From Maylandia zebra (lineage: Eukaryota; Chordata; Actinopteri; Cichliformes; Cichlidae): a stretch of 64,000 bases of DNA. Of this stretch, positions 55,010 through 64,000 are shown piece by piece. The stretch spans positions 26,964,033-27,028,032 of the forward strand of contig NC_135170.1 in the NCBI RefSeq assembly GCF_041146795.1, written 5' to 3'. The translations under genes were made by a program, and so were the position numbers. The notes under the pieces are model-generated. The model did not search any database. It had not been told where the DNA came from and saw only the letters and a program-made list of their open reading frames with translations. Positions within the stretch are counted from its first letter, which is position 1; each line of letters starts with the position of its first letter.

Positions 55010-56558
55010 CAGGGAGTGCAGAATTATTAGGCAAGTTGTATTTTTGAGGAATAATTTTATTATTGAACAACAACCATGTTCTCAATGAACCCAAAAAAAT
55101 ATCAAAGCTGAATGTTTTTGGAAGTAGTTTTTAGTTTGTTTTTAGTTTTAGCTATTTTAGGGGGATATCTGTGTGTGCAGGTGACTATTACTGTGCATAA
55201 TTATTAGGCAACTTAACAAAAAACAAATATATACCCATTTCAATTATTTATTTTTACCAGTGAAACCAATATAACATCTCCACATTCACAAATATACATT
55301 TCTGACATTCAAAAACAAAACAAAAACAAATCAGCGACCAATATAGCCACCTTTCTTTGCAAGGACACTCAAAAGCCTGCCATCCATGGATTCTGTCAGT
55401 GTTTTGATCTGTTCACCATCAACATTGCGTGCAGCAGCAACCACAGCCTCCCAGACACTGTTCAGAGAGGTGTACTGTTTTCCCTCCTTGTAAATCTCAC
55501 ATTTGATGATGGACCACAGGTTCAAATGGGGTTCAGATCAGGTGAACAAGGAGGCCATGTCATTAGTTTCTCTTCTTTTATACCCTTTCTTGCCAGCCAC
55601 GCTGTGGAGTACTTGGACGCGTGTGATGGAGCATTGTCCTGCATGAAAATCATGTTTTTCTTGAAGGATGCAGAGTTCTTCCTGTACCACTGCTTGAAGA
55701 AGGTGTCTTCCAGAAACTGGCAGTAGGACTGGGAGTTGAGCTTGACTCCATCCTCAACCCGAAAAGGCCCCACAAGCTCATCTTTGATGATACCAGCCCA
55801 AACCAGTACTCCACCTCCACCTTGCTGGCGTCTGAGTCAGACGCTCTGCCCTTTACCAATCCAGCCACGGGCCCATCCATCTGGCCCATCAAGACTCACT
55901 CTCATTTCATCAGTCCATAAAACCTTAGAAAAACCAGTCTTGAGATATTTCTTGGCCCAGTCTTGACGTAGCAGCTTGTGTGTCTTGTTCAGTGGTGGTC
56001 GTCTTTCAGCCTTTCTTACCTTGGCCATGTCTCTGAGTATTGCACACCTTGTGCTTTTGGGCACTCCAGTGATGTTGCAGCTCTGAAATATGGCCAAACT
56101 GGTGGCAAGTGGCATCTTGGCAGCTGCACGCTTGACTTTTCTCAGTTCATGGGCAGTTATTTTGCGCCTTGGTTTTTCCACACGCTTCTTGCGACCCTGT
56201 TGACTATTTTGAATGAAACGCTTGATTGTTTGGTGATCATGCTTCAGAAGCTTTGCAATTTTGAGACTGCTGCATCCCTCTGCAAGATATCTCACTATTT
56301 TTGACTTTTCTGAGCCTGTCAAGTCCTTCTTTTGACCCATTTTTCCAAAGGAAAGGACGTTGCCTAATAATTATGCACACCTGATATAGGGTGTTGATGT
56401 CATTAGACCACACCCCTTCTCATTACAGAGATGCACATCACCTAATATGCTTAATTGGTAGTAGGCTTTCGAGCCTATACAGCTTGGAGTAAGACAACAT
56501 GCATGAAGAGGATGATGTGGACAAAATACTAATTTGCCTAATAATTCTGCACTCCCTG
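55010..56558 (-). mobile_element. Tc1-like transposon, nearly full length, inactivated
   Basis: A 1,549-bp element between TA dinucleotides, with termini CAGGGAGTGCAGAATTATTA and its inverse. The inner motif GCATAATTATTAGGCAAC is repeated inward at 55195-55212 and inverted at 56359-56376, an IR/DR layout. On the minus strand the transposase starts at 56340 (MGQKKDLTGSEKSKIVRYLA; paired helix-turn-helix, then GRKKRVEKPRRK). The DDE core shows WTDE and MQDNAPSHAS. One TGA (55839-55837) interrupts the frame, most simply from CGA. A single-base loss at about 55522-55527 falls exactly at the third catalytic residue (PDLNPI then out of frame, NLWSI). The remainder is open to 55331. Both lesions make it dead, but it is young. 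Confidence 0.92.
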
Positions 56559-58251
56559 TATTATAATGCATTTTTCAGGCATGTCTGTGTAACAAAATGT
56601 ATATTTCATTAATACTTTGGTACTTTAAACATGCTAGTTATTTTCAAATCTTTTTTAAATACAATAAAACTTCAAAATTACAGACTTTCCTTGTAAATTT
56701 TTAATGGCAAGCAGTAAAGGGCAAGTGCTGAAGCTCATAGCCAGACACTGAAATCCCAAAGAATCTCTGTATTTACAAAACGACTGTTAATATTTGTATA
56801 AAAAGCCAACATAAATACATCATGTGTAAATCATACAAATGCAAGGTTTTTGTATGCTAGTGTAGTAAAGACTAAACATTTGTCATTCCAGCACATAACC
56901 CCTTTTTAAGGAGAGACACTTGGGTGGTCAAATGAGGCACAAAGGAGGAGATGGGGAAAAGAAATAAAAAAAAATAATAGAAATTTGCATCATTTTCATA
57001 ACAACTATTTCCATATTTGGGTGGCTTAGAAACTGCCAGTAAGTGGTCAATAATTTAACAATATGACACAGTTATTACACACAAACTGTACTGCCAAGAT
57101 ATAATGGTTTGTGTCACTATTAACAACAGAAACCAAAAGGATAGCACGTCTTCCATTTGTTTGTATGAAGCTGATTCAAATCAGATGTGGCCAGTAGATG
57201 TCACTGAACTACAACCTGACTTGTAACGTCTGATGGTTATTTGATTTTGAAATGATGCTGCAGCAAAAACGAGCGCTGGATCATACTTCTGTTATTTTTC
57301 TCTGGTGTTGTGTGTTTGTGAGCTGCGCAGATGTCTATTTACTGAAAAATGAAAATAAATTATTCAAACATCTTCAGCCTTTAGGAATCAGTCCATCGCC
57401 CATCGCTGTAAGTGAAGAGTCTGGCTCTCTTCTTCTCTGTCTCGCTCCCTTTTTTAAGCTCGCATTTGTCTCGCGTATGTTTGACAGTGTGTACAGATGC
57501 ACGGTGAGATACATAACAGACTTGTCTTCACTCTTTGATCTGTTTTGCAAAGTGCAAGAGAGGAAAACATGTTTTTTTTTTTGGTAATAAATACTGGCCT
57601 TGGTTTAGTCAGAGCAGCTGGGCTGCTTGTTGTGGCCCCTTTTCTAATTTCATCATATTCACACTCCCAGCTCAAATTAAACATCTGATTTATACTTCAC
57701 AATTCACATACACACAAGGATCGTGCAGCGGTTGTGTGTTTACAATCTGTTTTGATAGTGATAATCATTCCAAGACAGGGTGGAGTAAACTACACAGCAG
57801 CCCTCAGCTACATTCGCTGTTTGGCCGTTAGCACTGTGGCCAGGATTTGGGACATTTTCCTGCTCTTTCTGCTCACACCACGCTGACTGTAAAGCTCTAC
57901 ATTCACTGAGATCAGAGGACTAAGAGGAATCAATAACATTAAATGAGACTGATAACAAATCAGCGGCGTGTCTTGAGATGGAAATCTTAAAAGCTTACTT
58001 CCACTTTCAGCTCAAACTGCCAGTACCACTCTAACTTTATCTGTCTCCTGATACAACCAGAGGATTTAGAGACCTCAAAGGAAGCAGTTCAGCAACTTCT
58101 AAAGTGATGTTGCACGATGAGATTATTACAGAGCTGATTTATCTGTCTGGAAAGCAGAACGGGGCTGCTGAAGCATCCAAACAGCTCTTATTGTCTTATG
58201 GAAACAAAAGCAGTCTTCTCTCACAATGAAAAACGATCGCCTTGACAGCAC
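56559..58251. other. Region between the LITAF-domain gene and mrtfb
   Basis: Convergent genes flank it. An AATAAA on the plus strand at about 56663 could serve the LITAF-domain gene, in which case the Tc1-like element sits in its 3' UTR. Part of the right side is presumably mrtfb 3' UTR. No repeat or gene was recognised. Confidence 0.4.
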
Positions 58252-61200
58252 TCAGTCCCAGTTCAAGTGCAGTTCACTAGAGTCCAGGAAGTCAGACGAG
58301 AAGACGCCTACTGGCACCGACACATCCAAAGAGTGACCCTCCTCTGCTGGCACAGACAGAGTGAGATCCAGCCAATCCATGTTGTCCATGTTGAGAGCAG
58401 AGGTGGACATGTTGTCATTAAAATCCACTTCCATGGTGTCCCCAGGTGCATGTAACTCATCCATCAGCTTCAGTTTTTGTGGTTCTGTGTCAGGGAGCAG
58501 TGCGCCCTCCAGGAGGGTTTCCAGCCGGGAGTCGGAGGTCACGCACGCAGGCGGCTTTGCTACCTGGACTAAGGGTGGAGGGCGGGATAAAGCTGTGTTG
58601 ATGGGAAGGGTGGTTACACTAGCTGTCACCACAAGAAGCTTATCCAGGTTGGGAGGATCCTGTGTAATATAGGGGGAGATCTCTGAAAAAAAGAAGAAGA
58701 GAAGGACATGGTGAGATTTAAAACCTCATAAAGGTATCACAATAATCAAATCACACCCAGTATTCTCACCACCACTCTCCAGCAACACGTCAAACAGGTC
58801 ATCCATCTCCTGGCTGGCCGCAGTGGGACCCTGCAGAGAAGAGAAACCGTTACATGTCTGAATGACACAAGTGAGATGCTATATTTATGTATCAGATTCT
58901 TGCCTGAACAGCTGTTAACATGCTGTGTTTCTGTTTAACGGCATCCTCATAGCGCGGTGGGTCTTTACACTTTGACACGTGGTTCGTGAATTTTGGATGC
59001 TGCAAGATCAAACTGTTTGGAGACTGGCTGGAACAGGGAGGCTAATAAACAGGAAATAAACAACATCAAATACAAAAATACTAACTACATAACATTAATT
59101 CTTGCATGCTTTACAGAAAAATTAAACATAAGCAGAAGGAACATAAGGATAATCTCCACCTTATTTGTAGGTCCTTTGGGAAGAGCCTGGCCTGAAGAAG
59201 CTCCTGCAGTGCATCCACTCACTGGGAATGTATTGAGAAAGTTCTGTGCCGCGGTATTAATCCTCCACGTCTGCACAGAGAATTGAAGAGGTCAGCACGG
59301 AGGCATCAGTGCAATCAAACATACTTTCTCTCAGGGAGTTTGGTTAAAGTAGCAGTGCAGCTGCATGAGAACTGTGGAAACCTGAAAGAAAACCCACTGT
59401 GGATCATTCACTTTTACGCAAAGACATCTTAAATTAAATTTCTTCAGCCCCTCTCCAGCCGGAGGATGACAATGTTTCATCTACCTATGACGGCACTGTT
59501 TGCAGGGTAAACCATGAGAGCTGCGGTTGAGTTAAGCAGCGGGTTCTGTTACTAATTCTGCCTGCATGTCGGACTCAGAGCAGAGGAATGACTGGGAGCG
59601 ATGAGGGCACGATGGTCAGCTCTCACTCAGCACCTGCTCCAGTAACCCATGTTTCCACAGGCTTTCTTTTGATGTGCGGAGTGAAAGATGCCACCACTCA
59701 GCAGAGGCCTGTTATTACCGTAGCATGAAGGAAGGCGCATTAGCCATGGTAGCGCTTAACTGACTGTTAAATTAGTTACGTGATATATTATGCAGTGCCA
59801 TGAAAAACATGGCAGAACATTTATGATGTTATCTTGTGTTTACACAGCACAATACTGGATTTATGATTTCAGGCGCGCATACATACGCATTGATACGTTT
59901 CCAGTTCCTACAAGGAGACTAAAGTGAGCACAAAGTCACAGCTGATAGTGGTGATGAATGGGGAGACAGGCTGAGGCAGTCTGTAGAAGCAGCGTAGCTT
60001 TTTTTCTTACCTTTGCCAGTGGCTGGGTTTGAGTACTGCATTGCTGATGTATTGCTGCTGAGGCCTCTGTTTTCTGTGGCACCGATCCAGAAGCCTGGAT
60101 AAGGCCTGTGTGTAATGCAATGCCTTTGGTGGGGAGCTGGATAGTGGCTGCTGAGGCAGGAAGGGATGCGGGCAGTAGGATCTGAGCTCCGGCCTGCGCA
60201 GGCTGACGGGATTCAGACTGTGTGATGGTCTGGTGACCGAGAATGAATTGATTTTGACTGGCTACGTGGCTCTGATCTGCAGGCTCTTCCTGTTTGACCA
60301 GTACTGGCAGACCAGGAGAGCTGCAGGATGCAGTGCAGTTTGACGGACTCCTGCGTTCCTCTTTGACCTGCACAGGAAGCAGAGGACTGAGCTGAGATGG
60401 AGAGTCTCCCTGTTGACTCCTTTTCTCCACCTCCAATTGCATCTTCAGTTCCTCCACCAGCCTCTGCTCCTGCTCCAGCTTCCTCATTAGTTCCTTAATC
60501 TGACGCTCCTTTTCATGTAGCCGTTTGTCCTTTTCAGAGTCCTGCTCGTGGGATTTTGTGTCCATGGGACACTCCTCATGTGGCGCACTCTGTGGGGAGC
60601 TCATGCAGGGAGCATGATGGGCTGGAGCATCTGAAAGCAGTTTTGTTGGACTGTCTGCTGTACTATTATCTTCTATGCCCAGATTAGAGACTCTAGAAGC
60701 AATAGGGGACACTGGTGGGGTTAATTTAGGAGTTTCTGACTGTGAGATTGCTGCATCGATGGGAGCAGCAGTCTGGATGCTAGAGTTCTCCTGATACAGC
60801 TTTAGCCTCTCGATCAGCTCAGTCTTGGTCCCAGAAACAGGCAAAGATCTGAGTTTTAATTCCATTTTCAGCTCAGCTACCTGCAAAGATAAAAGACTTG
60901 TAAAACAGCTGCACAACACTCAGCTCGTTCACCTCTGCAGCAATCATATATGCATGATACAATCAGGCTGCGCAGGCTGCAGTGCGTCACCTTCATCTCG
61001 TCCAGATTAGCTGGTAAGTGATCCGGCTTGCGGTTCATGTGGTGGAGCTGCAAAGGGGCAGACGCAGCGTTTCCACTAAAAGCAATGTTAGAACAGCTGG
61101 TTTGTACCTCAGTTGTTGGTCTGCTGTAATAAGATGTCAAGAAAAGGGAGTGCAGATGAGAGAGGGATTTTTTCTTTAATCCATTTTTCATAATGAGCAC

Positions 61201-64000
61201 CTTCTGTGTAGGAAGCTGCGAGCAGGAAATGCAGAGTAATTGAGACAAAAAGCAGCTGTGATTAAACCGTGATAACAGTTATTACATTTTACATAACAAG
61301 GTGCGTACGTCTGACTGAGGATTTGAAAATCAACGTTGAAGTAATTGTAATGAGGATAAGAAAAATCCTGACTGCGATGAAGTAAAGCTTAATGGAGCCA
61401 TACTTGAGCTTGGAGGCCTGGTAATTGTACTGCTGCTGTTGCTGCTTCTGCTGGTTTAGGATCTGGAGCTGCAAGAACTGCTGCTGTTGCTGCAGGAGGC
61501 GGGCGTAAGCAGAGTCCATTGGCACGTCATTAAGCTCTTGTTTCTGGTCCGGGGGAATATACTGATGGTACTTCAACTTCTTCACTCGTGGTTTGGGCTC
61601 TTTGCTCTTTTTGCTGCGGCTTTTTTCAGCAGGAGGCTTAGCCAAGCTTTGCTGCAGAGCACAACACACACAAAAAAGGGGTACATAAGACCAGAGAGGA
61701 CCATGTGGAGGATATTCTTTCCTCATGACTGATCTCAGGCCAGTCCAGTTAACTTTATCAGGGAAGACAGTTTGCACTGCCAGTACCAACACTGTAAGAG
61801 TTGGAACTGATACGGTACTTTTATAACTTTAACATTAACATTGCTCTGACACTCGATGAGAACAGCAGGATGAGGAAACGGGTAGTGGAAATGTTACACT
61901 TATTGTTTTACCACCTGCAATTACAGGATGTAGTACTCATGAAAATGGCTTGGCACAAGAGCAGCAGGTTCTAGCAATGAAATCAGAAACTCGGGCCGGG
62001 TTAAACAAGCACTCACTTTCCAGTTTGTCAAACTCACTCCCTTATTATGTTCAAAGGGAGGGAGAGTTTAGCTTATACTCTGAGGATAACTGCATTATGA
62101 TAAATGGATAAGTTATAGCTTCACTCCCGTTCTTTGATTCACAGCTTAGCCACGATGAGGAGGGCCGGCCTGTCATTTGACCCTAAAAATAGACAAACTG
62201 TGGCACAGATTTAAACCTCTGGATGGGTGAAATAACTTTAACCCTTGCTCTTTGACCTGCGCTCAACTCCAGCTAAATGCTGAATTTTTTTTGTCTGAGC
62301 CAAAACTGATGTAACTTTTAGCATGAGAAATAACAGACTCTGACATTGTGTCTCTCGTCACATTTTCAAAGGAAGCAAACAAAATAAATCAAACACACAG
62401 ATGAAGAAAATAAGTCAGGAAAACAGAGCCAGAGGTCAACACTGCAACAGCTGCGTATAAACTACACGACAACAATGACAAGTAACCATAAACGTATTAT
62501 TATTATTATTATTTTTAGAAAAATAAAGAAGATTGGGTTTTTAGGGGAAATACAGATAGTTATTTTGAAGGTCAGATTGCCAAGACTTTGGAAGCTATTT
62601 TCCCACAGCCAAAAATCTCATGTTTTTATATGATAGTGTTATTGGTTACGGTTACATATGATGATGATGATTTAAGACCTCAGAGGATTTTAAAAAGCAT
62701 CACTAATCTAACTTTAGCTGTAAGATCACATTAAAATGACTAAGAGAAAAGTCACCTTCACAAGAACTGGCCCCGGTGTAACACAGGTGACGACAGTGGT
62801 GACAGGTTGAGGTTGAGTTGATTGTAGGTTGCTTTGTTGCTCACCGGTGGGCATAGGGTTGTTTAAATCTGATGCAGACTGTGAGCTGGGTGGCGGGGAG
62901 TGCTAAGAAAAGTAAAGAGAGAGCAAAATCACATGAGCCCCTCAGTAAGAACAGCAAAGCTGAAACACCTGCTAACTATCATGCCACCTATGAAAAGGAA
63001 GAAAATATGACCCAAAATAGGCTGATAAACACTTGAAAAATGAGCATGGAAAACTACTAAAACACAGCTGATGTGCTGTATGTAGCAACTTAAGTAACCT
63101 AGGTTTTTGGTCGTCTGATACTGGTGTTGTTGTACCTGTATGGTCGTTTTTAACATAAGAGTGGCTTCTTCAGACTCCCGCGGCGAGGCCGATGTAGAGC
63201 TGGGAGAGTGTTGGCTTGCAGGACGTTGCGGTGAAAAGGCATCGCTGCTGTCCTCATCAAAGTTGTACACGTCCGAAGTGTCAGGTGTCTTCGCACGATC
63301 CACCTTGCTACCACCTGTGGCACAGGATCAAAAAATAAGCAAGCACTGGTTATTATTTATTTCAAGGATAAATAAAAATAATGCAAATAGAGCAAAAATC
63401 TCTGACTATAGTTTAGAGATGTCATAAAAAACAAGCTACAGTTTTTTCAGTGAGGGCCAGCTTATCAGTATTAGCATTATCACAGTTTTACTGCTGTAAT
63501 TAAACGGGGAGACCTTTCTCACAGCAGGCCTTTGCTTCCCAAACAAAGATAATACATCATTAAAAATAGATAAAAATCCACCAGATGTGCTGCACAGCTG
63601 GTTTGAATTACCTTCGCTGCACTCACTGTAAGTGGTGAACAGATATAATAATAACAATGAGGCTCTACCATTATTAACCTCCTCAACACCGGGGTCCACA
63701 GGCAGGATGTTCTTCTCCACCAGCTCCATGGGTCCGGGCCTCTGGGCGATCTTCTCATTGAGATCATCAGTCAGTCTGGCCCTCTTCAGCTTCATTTGTG
63801 TGGCCTGCAGGGAGGGCTCTGCATGTGTCTCTGATAAACACAAAGAGGATGTTCATCTGTGATCTGGCCAGTATCAGTCAGTCTCTCAAACTGCTTTATC
63901 ATACTGACTCACAGCAGACTGAGCCAGACCTCACAAAAGCCATGCGTGTGGTTATAGCTTTGTTAAACACAAAGGTAATCATCTCTCTTATCTCAACACT
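58252..64000 (-). CDS. mrtfb: Myocardin-related transcription factor B, 3' part
   Basis: Actin-sensing SRF coactivator that shuttles between cytoplasm and nucleus. Visible exons, high to low: 63830-63669, 63314-63136, 62902-62756, 61651-61404, 61123-60991, 60880-60011, 59270-59160, 59041-58904, 58830-58770, 58682-58252; all phases agree. The 5' exons, with RPEL motifs 1-2, lie beyond the right edge. In order: last RPEL (LNEKIAQRPGPMELVEKN), acidic FDEDSSDAFSP, basic region (KSRSKKSKEPKPRVKKLKYH), glutamine-rich stretch, SAP domain (LRSLPVSGTKTELIERL), leucine zipper (EKERQIKELMRKLEQEQRLV), QEMDDLFDVLLESGE, and the transactivation tail ending HLNWD. CKDPPRYED, VTASVTTLPIN and the WD end favour MRTFB over MRTFA. 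The intron after 58904 has a GC donor. Confidence 0.95.

Overview
This is a 64 kb piece of a vertebrate nuclear genome, almost certainly a percomorph teleost. The genes have many short exons with GT-AG introns. The encoded proteins are clear fish versions of known vertebrate genes. The interspersed repeats are typical of ray-finned fish: a Rex3-type LINE, L2 LINEs, Tc1-like and hAT transposons, and tRNA-derived SINEs. The species cannot be fixed from the window. All gene models were built by eye from splice phases and remembered family sequences; no search was run.

Layout from left to right: rhbdf1 (+, inactive rhomboid iRhom1, 2335-11175); aanat (-, 12213-13099); mgrn1 (-, 17589-23485); a 5 kb transposon-rich gap holding a decayed Rex3-like LINE and a hAT-type element with an 8-bp target duplication; cdip1 (+, first exon near 28.5 kb, CDS 33463-36603); a 2.4 kb hAT relic between the cdip1 stop and its likely poly(A) signal; polr3k (-, 40858-43306); snrnp25 (+, 43677-49108), with L2 and other LINEs and a Tc1-type element in its first intron; Tc1 and SINE relics; a LITAF-domain gene with an N-terminal coiled coil (+, 53538-54805); an almost intact but inactivated Tc1-like transposon (55010-56558); and the 3' part of mrtfb (-, 58252 to beyond the right edge).

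The genes do not form a pathway. They act in growth-factor and TNF trafficking (rhbdf1), melatonin synthesis (aanat), ubiquitin ligation (mgrn1), endolysosomal membrane biology and apoptosis (cdip1 and the LITAF gene), RNA polymerase III (polr3k), the minor spliceosome (snrnp25) and actin-SRF signalling (mrtfb). What ties them together is ancient linkage. Human 16p13 also carries POLR3K, SNRNP25 and RHBDF1 beside the alpha-globin cluster, and MGRN1, CDIP1 and MRTFB elsewhere on 16p13. No globin gene is visible here.

The most unusual features are: a phase-neutral extra exon in rhbdf1 with a triple NAG acceptor; two GC-AG introns (aanat, mrtfb); an orphan heat-shock-like promoter inside an mgrn1 intron on the opposite strand; and a series of perfect 15-20 bp inverted repeats, several inside otherwise decayed elements, which suggest recent template-switch or fold-back mutation. 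I found no convincing new multigene system.
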